From a virus: DNA of 38,515 nt. Positions 27,842-34,901 of the stretch are shown in pieces (the first letter of the stretch is position 1; each line of letters begins with the position of its first letter). Under the pieces are notes generated by a model. The model saw only the letters and a list, made by a program, of their open reading frames with translations, ran no database searches and was not told the origin of the DNA. The stretch lies in IMG/VR virus record IMGVR_UViG_3300020202_000162, positions 1-38,515 of that record; one strand, given 5' to 3'. Both the position numbers and the translations under genes were made by a program.

Positions 27842-28174
27842 ATGACCGACTCAGAATTCAGTCAAGCCATGGCGCTGGCGCTCAGGGTCTGCCGCGAAGC
27901 GGCGGCAGCCGGTTTGCCGATCGAGACAATGCTGACGCGAGTGGAGGACGGTATCGAGGCCGCGATGTCCTCTGGCCTCAGCAGCTATGGCTCCGCAGCC
28001 GAGATGCTCAGCATGCCGCCGGACGCGGTAGCCGAGCTGGAGGCTCTCCGCGAGATCATCGGCGCCGTCGGCGAGGTCGCGGCGATCGGCTCGAAGCTCC
28101 CGCCGGAACCTGCGCCTACCGCGGTGCCCACCACCACCGGCTCCTTCCCGGTTCCGGCCAACCTGGGGGCGTGA
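27842..28174 (+). CDS. Hypothetical protein
   Basis: 110 residues from ATG 27842. Helical first half (FSQAMALALRVCREAAAAGLPIETML) and a Pro/Thr/Ala-rich C-terminus. No known family. First of a plus-strand run ending in the portal gene, whose stop overlaps the next ATG (TGATG). Confidence 0.6.
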   Translation: MTDSEFSQAMALALRVCREAAAAGLPIETMLTRVEDGIEAAMSSGLSSYGSAAEMLSMPPDAVAELEALREIIGAVGEVAAIGSKLPPEPAPTAVPTTTGSFPVPANLGA

Positions 28175-28650
28175 TGCGCATCCGTCCGATTACCCGAAAC
28201 GCAGCGATGGCCTTCCTGGCGGAGAACCACCGTCACCTCCGCCGAGCCCTGGCAGGCTGGCTTTTTGGCGTTGCACTGGTGGACGACGCAGGGGAGATTC
28301 AGGGTATTGGTTGCGCCGCACGACCATCTGCGCGGCTGCTCCAGGACGGACTGACCATCGAGATCGCCCGCGTCTGCACCAACGGTGTGCCGAACGGATG
28401 CAGCCAGATCTACGGAGCGCTTCGGCAGGCTGCTCGAGCGCTCGGCTACCAGCGGGTGGTGACCTACACGCGTGAAGACGAGCCGGGGACGTCGCTCCGT
28501 GCGGCCGGATTCGTCTGCGATGGACCGGCCGGGGGTGGCGAATGCAGCCGGCCGAGCCGGCCGCGCAGGCCCTCGGAAGACCCATCACCGAAGGTTCGAT
28601 GGAGCTGGTCGAGCAGCTCCGCGGAGCCCCGCCCGTGGACTCCCGCCTGA
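28174..28650 (+). CDS. XF1762-family phage protein (acetyltransferase-like)
   Basis: 158 residues from ATG 28174. RPITRNAAMAFLAENHRHLRRALAG, GVALVDDAGEIQGIGCAARP, EIARVCTNGVPNGCSQIYGALRQAARALGY, then VVTYTREDEPGTSLRAAGF match the standard order of the XF1762 family. These are short GNAT-like proteins common in phages, with unproven activity. The last 30 residues are Ser/Pro-rich and overlap the next gene, so the functional domain probably ends near residue 128. Confidence 0.75.
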   Translation: MRIRPITRNAAMAFLAENHRHLRRALAGWLFGVALVDDAGEIQGIGCAARPSARLLQDGLTIEIARVCTNGVPNGCSQIYGALRQAARALGYQRVVTYTREDEPGTSLRAAGFVCDGPAGGGECSRPSRPRRPSEDPSPKVRWSWSSSSAEPRPWTPA

Positions 28651-28883
28651 TCCCCGCGTTCCTCGCCGCCGGCTGGTTCCTGGTGACCCTGGGGCTCTGG
28701 GGCGGGTGCGGTCGGCCCTGGTGGGTCTGGCCGATGTCGGTGGGGCTCGGGCTCCTGGTGGTCGGTGGGGCGTACGGGTGGGCAGCGGTGACTCTGACCG
28801 CAGCGGGGAAGGTGGGCGAGGAGACGGAGCACCCCAGCAGGATTCCGGAACCAGGGGCTGGGCCGCGGAGGGTCGGGGGGTGA
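28542..28883 (+). CDS. Two-TM membrane protein
   Basis: 113 residues from ATG 28542, overlapping the previous gene by 109 bases. Hydrophobic segments at about residues 36-53 and 61-82 contain many Trp and Gly (GCGRPWWVWPMSVGLGL). Charged, Pro-rich C-terminal tail. No known family; a membrane-located accessory protein. Confidence 0.55.
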   Translation: MQPAEPAAQALGRPITEGSMELVEQLRGAPPVDSRLIPAFLAAGWFLVTLGLWGGCGRPWWVWPMSVGLGLLVVGGAYGWAAVTLTAAGKVGEETEHPSRIPEPGAGPRRVGG

Positions 28884-29398
28884 GCGAAGCCGCTCGCGTC
28901 TTAAAGTTCGCCACCAAGGCCACCGATGTCTGGCGGACGCCCCCTACGCTATGGGGTCCGCTCAACAACGAGTTTCACTTCGTCCTCGACGCCGCCTGCG
29001 AGAGCCACAACCAACTCGCGCCGCACGGTCTTTGCGCTGATCGCGGAGACGACGCGCTTCTGATGCCCTGGCACACCTACGGCGGAGCGGTATGGTGCAA
29101 TCCGCCATACTCGCGGATTCGCCCCTGGATGGAGCAGGGCATTCGAGCGGGACGGGTGGTTCCGGTCGTCATGCTCATCCCGGCGGACACGTCTACCCGC
29201 TGGTGGTTCGAATGCGTCGCGCATCTGGCCGCGGAGGTGCGCTTTTTGGTCGGACGGGTACGCTTCCGGGGAGTAGACGGGGAACCTTATCAGCGAAGGA
29301 CCGGAGGAGGAAGCGGACTGAGCACGCCGAGCGCCCTGGTCATCTACCGGCCTTCGGGTGGCCCACCCCGGTATTCCTACGTCGAGACGCCCCGTTGA
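28880..29398 (+). CDS. dam: Phage N6-adenine DNA methyltransferase (Dam, phage type)
   Basis: 172 residues from GTG 28880 (GTGA overlap). WRTPPTLWGPLNNEFHFVLD contains the SAM-binding region, and GDDALLMPW is followed by CNPPYSR with the catalytic NPPY at 74-77. This compact order is that of phage-type DNA adenine methylases of about 160-180 residues (PF05869-like). It is a different family from the D12 methylase at 20084. Protection from restriction is the likely role. It directly precedes the portal gene and overlaps its start. Confidence 0.85.
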   Translation: MSEAARVLKFATKATDVWRTPPTLWGPLNNEFHFVLDAACESHNQLAPHGLCADRGDDALLMPWHTYGGAVWCNPPYSRIRPWMEQGIRAGRVVPVVMLIPADTSTRWWFECVAHLAAEVRFLVGRVRFRGVDGEPYQRRTGGGSGLSTPSALVIYRPSGGPPRYSYVETPR

Positions 29399-30816
29399 AA
29401 GTCTCTCTTACCGCAGCCCTGGCCTCCGCAGCCGGGGACATCCAGAAGCGGGCGAGCGCCACCCCTTCCCGCGAGATCCTCTCTCCAGCGCAGTTCGGCG
29501 GCTCCGGCTACAGCTACGGCGGTGGGCAGGCAGTCCAGACCGACTGGGACGAGAGGCGGGCGATCCAGGACGGATACCGATCGAGCACCTGGCCGTTCGC
29601 CTGCATGGACCGGCTTCAGGGCGCGGGCAGCTCTGTCCCCTGGGTGGTCTACGAGCGTCGTGGCCGACGCCGGCGGGAATGGGAGCGGCAGGACGGGCAC
29701 GATTACGAGGTCTGCATTGAGTACCCGATGCCCGGCCTGCTTTCCCGCCAGACTCTGATCTCGGGCATGATTCTCTCCCTCTGCTGCGGGGGCAACTCCC
29801 TCTCTCGAGTGATCTATGTCCGGCGTGGCGGCGAGGAGGTCCCTGTCGAGCTCCAGCCGATGTCGACCGCACTGTGGCGACCGGTGCCCGTCGGCGACTT
29901 TGACAGGCCGGAGCTCGTGACGAACCGGGAAGGTCGGCAGCAGTGGGCGAAGTGGATCAAGGGCTACAAGCGGACGGACCGGAGCGATCCACCCATCGAG
30001 CCCTGGCGGGTTGTTCACGCGCAGAAGCTCGACCCGGGCGTCTGGATCTGGGGCATGAGCCCCATGCGGCCAATTGCTCCCATCGTGGATATGGACCGAG
30101 CCATGGTCGCCTGGAACGCCCGCATGCCGCAGCAGAACATGGTGCCCGCCGGCGCCTTCATCGACTCCAGAGTTAGCACCAACGAACAGGCCAGAGAAAA
30201 GGCTATAGCGCTCCGCACCCGCCTGAACGACCCTTCGTTGTCCGGGGCCCCCTTCGTCTTCGGTCCGGGCACGACGTGGCTGCCCATGGGGCACACCATG
30301 GTCGAGGCAGACTGGAACGCGAGTCGCGAATTCAACCGCGACGAGGTCTGCGCCGCCTTCAATATCTCTCCGACGCTCTTCATCAGCGATGCGAAGTACG
30401 CCAACATGGAGCAGGGTCGAGCGCACCTCCTGGAGAACGGGGCACGAGACTTGCTTGAGCTCCTCCAAGACGCGTTCAACACCGCCTTGGTGCCGGACAG
30501 CCGCCGGCGGGAGGTGTACATCGCCTACGACCTGTCGGACGTCCCCGGTGTGCGTGACACCCTTCCAGCGCGTCTCGAGAGTCACGAGAGGGCAGTGCGC
30601 AGCGGCATCCCAGTGAACAGCTCGATCTATCTCCACGGCCTAGATGTGCAGCCGGTCGAAGGCGGCGATCAGCCGTTGGTCCCAGCCACGCTGGTACCCC
30701 TCCGGCACCTCATCGAGGAGCCTGCGGCGTCCCCTGCGGACGATGGGGAGGATGACGGTTCACTTCCCGTCCCATCGTCGGGATTGACAAAGGAGCCCGA
30801 ACAGACAGACGATTAG
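29395..30816 (+). CDS. HK97-type portal protein
   Basis: 473 residues from TTG 29395, which overlaps the methylase stop. The sequence has portal features: WPFACMDRLQGAGSSVPWVVYER (clip/stem entry), LSLCCGGNSLSRVIY, EPWRVVHAQKLDPGVWIWGMSPM, and a central helical region with EFNRDEVCAAFNISPTLF. A C-terminal acidic tail ends in TDD. Length fits the family (about 400-500). The portal forms the dodecameric ring through which DNA is packaged by the terminase at 21.1-23.9 kb. It is separated from TerL by 5.5 kb of accessory genes. Confidence 0.85.
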   Translation: MKVSLTAALASAAGDIQKRASATPSREILSPAQFGGSGYSYGGGQAVQTDWDERRAIQDGYRSSTWPFACMDRLQGAGSSVPWVVYERRGRRRREWERQDGHDYEVCIEYPMPGLLSRQTLISGMILSLCCGGNSLSRVIYVRRGGEEVPVELQPMSTALWRPVPVGDFDRPELVTNREGRQQWAKWIKGYKRTDRSDPPIEPWRVVHAQKLDPGVWIWGMSPMRPIAPIVDMDRAMVAWNARMPQQNMVPAGAFIDSRVSTNEQAREKAIALRTRLNDPSLSGAPFVFGPGTTWLPMGHTMVEADWNASREFNRDEVCAAFNISPTLFISDAKYANMEQGRAHLLENGARDLLELLQDAFNTALVPDSRRREVYIAYDLSDVPGVRDTLPARLESHERAVRSGIPVNSSIYLHGLDVQPVEGGDQPLVPATLVPLRHLIEEPAASPADDGEDDGSLPVPSSGLTKEPEQTDD

Positions 30817-30820
30817 AGCC

Positions 30821-31873
30821 GTGAGCAGGCAAACCACGGCTCGAAGCGCGATGATCGCAGCTTGGCGACTGGTGACCCGCGGGCTGGCCGTACCCGCCGG
30901 CGCTTGCGAGTGCGCTCTGTGCGGAGGCAGCCCGCACCCCGCCGCCAAGAAAGTCGTTGAATTCCTGCCTGCGCACTTCCCGCACCCCGACCTGATCGAC
31001 CCTACGAGAGCGATGGTTTGCGCCGGATGCGTAGCGATCTTCGGAGGCAAGCCCAGCAAGATCACTCCGCCGTTCCGCACGCGCCACGTGGCGGTAATGG
31101 CGGACGGTACCCTGCGCACTCACGAGAGAGTCCGAGAACTTTATCAATATCTCTCTGCGCCCGAAAGCGTGGCGCTTCTAAGTTGGGCAGTCTCTCTCAA
31201 GAAACACCACCTCGTGCATGCGCGTGCAGCGGTGCCAGGGCGCCTCTTCGTTGGGAGCGACAACGGCACGCTCGAATACGGCGCCGCTGAAAGTGCCCTC
31301 CTGCCCATCGTCGCTGAACTGTTGGCAGGCTTTGGACTGGACACGATCATCGAAGGGACCTACTCCTCCCATCAAATCCAAGCATTCGGAGCGTCGCGGT
31401 GGGCCGCCCTGGAGAGTCGGATCGAAGATCTCCGTCGGCGCTCGCCGTCAATGTTGTCTTTAATCGTCTATTCCACACCGAAACAGGAGCGGCTTGCGGG
31501 TCGCGCGGTAAGGACAGACCCACGCGCGGAAAGGACAGACCCAATGAACGCGGAAGACTCGGCTGCGGCATTCCTCCTTGGCGAGATCGCCCACGCAAGT
31601 GCCAAGAGACGGGAGGATGGCCTTCAGTTCTGGGGCGGCTTCTTCCTTCACCGCCTGAACCGGTTTCGCCGCCTTGACCTCGATAGCTTGGTTTCTCGTC
31701 TCATGGCAGAATGCGCTGTCGCTCCGCACCAAGCCGAGAGCGTGACCTCAATCCTCCGTGAGATCGAGAAAGAGGGGATGACGGCCGCCGTTTCCGAGGC
31801 CATCCGCCAGCGACCGGCGCTTCTCGCCGCTCTGGCTTACGACCACATCCAAGGAAAGAGGGTGGCGAAGTGA
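30821..31873 (+). CDS. csf1: Csf1-like type IV CRISPR protein with C-terminal Cas11-like extension
   Basis: 350 residues from GTG 30821, 4 bases after the portal stop. The N-terminus has a zinc-finger pair: C31-x2-C34 and C67-x2-C70, with EFLPAHFPHPDLIDP between. This is the Csf1 (type IV large-subunit) arrangement. Typical Csf1 is about 220-250 residues. The extra 110 residues after RTDPRAERTDP are fully helical (FLLGEIAHASAKRREDGL, RFRRLDLDSLVSRLM). They resemble Cas11 small subunits, which in type IV-B are usually a separate gene between csf1 and csf2. Csf2-like and Csf3-like genes follow directly. The assignment is strong by motif and context, but the homology is distant. Confidence 0.75.
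   Translation: MSRQTTARSAMIAAWRLVTRGLAVPAGACECALCGGSPHPAAKKVVEFLPAHFPHPDLIDPTRAMVCAGCVAIFGGKPSKITPPFRTRHVAVMADGTLRTHERVRELYQYLSAPESVALLSWAVSLKKHHLVHARAAVPGRLFVGSDNGTLEYGAAESALLPIVAELLAGFGLDTIIEGTYSSHQIQAFGASRWAALESRIEDLRRRSPSMLSLIVYSTPKQERLAGRAVRTDPRAERTDPMNAEDSAAAFLLGEIAHASAKRREDGLQFWGGFFLHRLNRFRRLDLDSLVSRLMAECAVAPHQAESVTSILREIEKEGMTAAVSEAIRQRPALLAALAYDHIQGKRVAK
31510..31543. repeat. 13-bp direct repeat before the internal start of the Cas11-like region
   Basis: AAGGACAGACCCA at 31510-31522 and again at 31531-31543, 21 bp apart and in frame, giving the duplicated RTDP linker. The second copy ends immediately before ATG 31544, and its AAGGA is positioned as a ribosome-binding site. Confidence 0.85.
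31544..31873 (+). CDS. cas11: Possible internally translated Cas11-like small subunit
   Basis: In-frame ATG 31544 inside csf1 with AAGGA at 31531-31535, 8 bases upstream, gives 109 residues. The product is entirely helical, the right size for Cas11 (about 100-150 residues). Internal translation of a small subunit from a large-subunit gene is known in several type I systems. Whether it happens here, or the domain works only as a fusion, cannot be decided from the sequence. Confidence 0.35.
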   Translation: MNAEDSAAAFLLGEIAHASAKRREDGLQFWGGFFLHRLNRFRRLDLDSLVSRLMAECAVAPHQAESVTSILREIEKEGMTAAVSEAIRQRPALLAALAYDHIQGKRVAK

Positions 31874-32643
31874 AACCGACGACGATCAAGCTCCGGTTGG
31901 AAGCGCTCTCGCCAATAGTCCACGGCGACATTGGGAGCGGCAAGATCGGAAACGCGATGGCTTTCAGGCGCATGGAAATTCGAGGAGTACCTACGCCCGT
32001 GATCTCCGGCAACGCTCTCGGCGGCATGCTTCGAAGGATCATCTGGCGCGCTGCGTTTGACCGCTTTGGGATCGATCGCACCAACATGGAGACGAAGCAG
32101 TGGGATCGGCTCTATGGCTCGCTTGCGAACGGCGGACACCTAGAAAAGTCGGAAGTGGCGACCGATCCAAACAGGCAGCGTGAACTGCGCCAGATTCTGC
32201 CGCCTCTTTCCGCCCTTGGCGCGGCCCTCTATTCCTTCATGATGGCGGGAAACGCGAGCTTTCCGTTCCTGTTTCCTGAGACCGACCTTGACCCTGAACT
32301 GCTGATCGAAGAGGTCAGCCTCGCGCGCCACGTGGACCGCGGCGAGCAGGACCCCGAGCAGTCTGGCGTGACTCCGATGCCCGTCACGATCGAAACCATC
32401 AAGACGGGGACGGTGTTCTCTGGCGAGATCCTATGGCTCGCGAGACCGCACTCCCCCGCAGAGGTAGGCTGCGTGGTATGGGCACTCGATAGGCTCGCCC
32501 ATATCGGAGGAAAGGGACACGTCGGATTCGGCCGCGTTCGCGCTGAGCACGACGGTGACCAGGCCACCGCGGCGGCATTCGAGGAGTGGCTCGCGGACCA
32601 GACCGTCCCCGCCTTCTTGCGGGCGCTGGCGGCCGAGCTGTGA
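31870..32643 (+). CDS. csf2: Csf2-like RAMP (Cas7-family backbone subunit)
   Basis: 257 residues from GTG 31870 (GTGA overlap). It begins with a beta strand and LSPIVHGDIGSG (14-24), then VISGNALGGMLRRIIW (44-59), the hallmark of Csf2/Cas7 proteins (SGNSIRGxLRR). A Gly-rich loop, IGGKGHVGFGRV, lies at 212-223. Cas7-family subunits wrap a guide or scaffold RNA in a helical filament. Tight overlaps with csf1 and csf3 imply stoichiometric production. Family assignment is strong by motifs; type IV membership comes from the neighbours. Confidence 0.75.
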   Translation: MKPTTIKLRLEALSPIVHGDIGSGKIGNAMAFRRMEIRGVPTPVISGNALGGMLRRIIWRAAFDRFGIDRTNMETKQWDRLYGSLANGGHLEKSEVATDPNRQRELRQILPPLSALGAALYSFMMAGNASFPFLFPETDLDPELLIEEVSLARHVDRGEQDPEQSGVTPMPVTIETIKTGTVFSGEILWLARPHSPAEVGCVVWALDRLAHIGGKGHVGFGRVRAEHDGDQATAAAFEEWLADQTVPAFLRALAAEL

Positions 32644-33377
32644 AACTACTGCGGGTTCGCTGCGAGCTTGCAACGCCAGCCATCGTGGACGCCGGTCCCG
32701 TCCACCTTGACGGCATTCTCTGGGCCGCTTCGGCGGAGCACAGGGAAGCCTTTCGCGTCGAGGTGCCACGCCTCCCGGTTTGGAGCGTCACCCTCTTCGG
32801 CGAGACGGTGGCACTGGCGTCCGCGCTGCTCCCCGGGCACTACCGGCACCAGCAAGTCTCTCTGGTAAAACGTCGGGACGGCATCGATGTCCAGCATCTG
32901 GGGGGTCGGCTCCATCGTGGGCTCGGTCCAGGCAAGGACAAGCTGCGCTACGCGCTGGCGATCGACGGAACCCTGGAATGGGTCGTAGTAGCGGGCCGTC
33001 GCCGGCCGGTACTGAAAATGCTCCGCCGCGTCCTCGCGCTTGGTCGCGACCTCCGGAGCGGACACGGAAGGGTCAGAGAGTGGGATGTGCTGGAGGACCC
33101 GGAGGAGGATTTGGCGTCTGTACTGGTCAGCCCGGACAGTGTGTCGCGCCGCAATCTTCCTCCGCGCTGGTGCTCCTCGTCTTCCGCCGTGAGCCGCGGA
33201 GCGCTCCGTCCGCCATACTGGAATCAGCACGTCGATATCGTGCCGGCCGGTGCTGTCGTGCGGCTAGATCCGGCAGTGCTTTACGAGGTGCGGAAAGGAG
33301 TTGAGATTGCCCCAAGGCCTCGACCTGCGGACATACGCCGCGCTCTGCGGGACGCGCCGATTCAGACGGAAGATTGA
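32640..33377 (+). CDS. csf3: Csf3-like RAMP (Cas5-family subunit)
   Basis: 245 residues from GTG 32640 (GTGA overlap). N-terminal RAMP strand with LATPAIVDAGPVHLDGILWAA (10-30), which matches the ATPxxL...PxHLDGILA pattern of Csf3. A conserved Gly-rich loop, LGRDLRSGHGRV, lies at 134-145. Cas5/Csf3 caps the end of the Cas7 filament and contacts the RNA 5' handle. No catalytic residues are visible, as expected of Csf3. The CysH-like gene begins 71 bases before its end. Confidence 0.7.
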   Translation: MKLLRVRCELATPAIVDAGPVHLDGILWAASAEHREAFRVEVPRLPVWSVTLFGETVALASALLPGHYRHQQVSLVKRRDGIDVQHLGGRLHRGLGPGKDKLRYALAIDGTLEWVVVAGRRRPVLKMLRRVLALGRDLRSGHGRVREWDVLEDPEEDLASVLVSPDSVSRRNLPPRWCSSSSAVSRGALRPPYWNQHVDIVPAGAVVRLDPAVLYEVRKGVEIAPRPRPADIRRALRDAPIQTED

Positions 33378-34047
33378 TCTCGCGCGACAGTGCGTAGAGT
33401 CTTGGCTCGCTCAGTGCGCACGACCGGCGGTGAGCTGCGGAGGAGGCAAAGACTCGACAGCTCTTCTCCAACTGGTTCACGCCGTCGAGCCATCCGTACC
33501 GGTCTACTGCGCAGATCCGCCCAACCCGTTGCCGGATCGTGCTCCTCATCTCCGCCGCCTGGAGATGGCCGACGGATCGTCATTTTGCCGCGTTCCATAC
33601 CCGTGGGACGTCGAGGCCGTGCTGAACGGCAGGGAGGCCTACCCGGCACTCCTGAAGATCCGCCGACTAGAGGAGCGCCTCGCGTTGGACGAGGTCGATG
33701 GCGTGGCGCTCGGAATCCGGGCGGAGGAGAGTTATGGGCGCTGCATGAACTTCCGTGTCCGCGGGCCTCTCTACCTCCATTCTTCGGGCAGGTGGGTCTG
33801 CACACCGATTGCGTCATGGACCGCGGAGGAGGTCGTCGGCTTCGTGCTCGCGCATGACTGCCTTCCGCTTAATCCCGTATACTTCAAGCTGGAACTAGCG
33901 CCGGCGCTCAATCACCTGAGGGATGGCACCTGGTTTCCCCGCGAGATAGCTGATGGTCAGGGTTACGAGGATTGGTTGCGCTTCCATTACCCCGAACTGG
34001 GCGAGTTGTACCGAAGAGCTGCCAACTTGACACCTCGACGCGCATAG
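33307..34047 (+). CDS. cysH: CysH-like PP-loop (PAPS reductase family) protein of the csf cassette
   Basis: 246 residues from TTG 33307; AAGGAG lies 6 bases upstream. PP-loop SCGGGKDS at 43-50, followed by VDGVALGIRAEESYGRC and a second motif block, PIASWTAEEVVGFVL, and LNPVYFKLEL. PAPS reductases and related sulfurtransferases use this ATP-pyrophosphatase motif to activate substrates. A CysH-like gene is the recognised accessory of type IV-B CRISPR-Cas loci, with unknown reaction. It overlaps csf3 by 71 bases, so it is expressed with it. Sulfate assimilation is unlikely, since no other such gene is present. Confidence 0.75.
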   Translation: MPQGLDLRTYAALCGTRRFRRKIDLARQCVESWLAQCARPAVSCGGGKDSTALLQLVHAVEPSVPVYCADPPNPLPDRAPHLRRLEMADGSSFCRVPYPWDVEAVLNGREAYPALLKIRRLEERLALDEVDGVALGIRAEESYGRCMNFRVRGPLYLHSSGRWVCTPIASWTAEEVVGFVLAHDCLPLNPVYFKLELAPALNHLRDGTWFPREIADGQGYEDWLRFHYPELGELYRRAANLTPRRA

Positions 34048-34064
34048 ACGAGACTGGATGCGAC

Positions 34065-34865
34065 ATGCCCCGCTTCGTCCCGATCGAGGTCAAGCTCTCC
34101 GCTGACGCCGTCAGCGTCTCAAAACGCGAGGTGACATTCTACGGCAACGCGTTCAACAACCGCGACCGCCAAGGGCACCGAATCCTCCCTGGCGCATGGA
34201 CCAAGACCATAGCGCAGCAGCTCCCCAAGGGGGAGATCAAGCACTTCCGGAACCACGAAGTCAGCATTGGCCCAATGCGCGAGCTGGTACAAGACTCCTA
34301 CGGCCTCCTGTGCACGGGGTACTGCTCGAAGACCCGGGCCGGCGACGAGTACCTGGAGCAGGCGCTGGACGGCACCCTGACACACGCCTCCGTCTATGCC
34401 AAGATCGTTCGCGAGCGCGCAGAGTACGTCACCGAGGACGATCCCGTGACCGGACAGAAGGTGGAGACGCTCAACATCGGGGAGGCCATCCTGCTTGAGG
34501 CCGGTCTTGTCGACCTCGCCCCAGCCAACAATCTCGCGACCCTGGTGGCGGTGAAGAACCTCGCCGGGTCAGACTTCTACGACCTTCTCACTGATCTCGA
34601 CTACATCGTGAAGGACTTCGCCCTCTCGTGCAGCACCGATAGACGGCTGACTGCGGAGGAAAGGCGAGTAGCGAAAGCTCTGCTCGGGCTCCGCAAGGTG
34701 CTCGATGACCAGGGCGATATCCTCAAGGCACTGCTGGCGCCGGGAGACGTCACCCAGACCTCCGGGTCTGCGCCGAGTCTAGCCACCCCCGCACATGCCG
34801 AGACGCAGCCCGACCTGACCGCCATCCTGGAGAGCATCCGGGGGCGTGGTCAGATCCACCTGTAA
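34065..34865 (+). CDS. HK97-type prohead protease
   Basis: 266 residues from ATG 34065. Starts with VPIEVKLSADAVSVSKREVTF and has the FRNHEVSIGPM histidine (H64) and THASVYAKI with Ser109, typical of the prohead protease active site. A long acidic, low-complexity tail follows residue 190. The protease trims the capsid scaffold during maturation. Family length is usually about 200-280. It is the normal neighbour of portal and capsid, separated from the portal by the csf cassette. Confidence 0.85.
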   Translation: MPRFVPIEVKLSADAVSVSKREVTFYGNAFNNRDRQGHRILPGAWTKTIAQQLPKGEIKHFRNHEVSIGPMRELVQDSYGLLCTGYCSKTRAGDEYLEQALDGTLTHASVYAKIVRERAEYVTEDDPVTGQKVETLNIGEAILLEAGLVDLAPANNLATLVAVKNLAGSDFYDLLTDLDYIVKDFALSCSTDRRLTAEERRVAKALLGLRKVLDDQGDILKALLAPGDVTQTSGSAPSLATPAHAETQPDLTAILESIRGRGQIHL

Positions 34866-34901
34866 CTCGACACCCGCCGAAGTGCGGGGGAGACCGACAG
34901 C

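Noticed and set aside
29377-30636. 419-residue minus-strand frame opposite the portal gene
   Set aside because: High GC content opens the antisense frame. The sense strand has clear portal motifs and a ribosome start, and the minus frame has no start signal.
33301-33306. TTG 33301 as CysH start
   Set aside because: The AAGGAG is only adjacent to it. TTG 33307 has the normal 6-base spacing.
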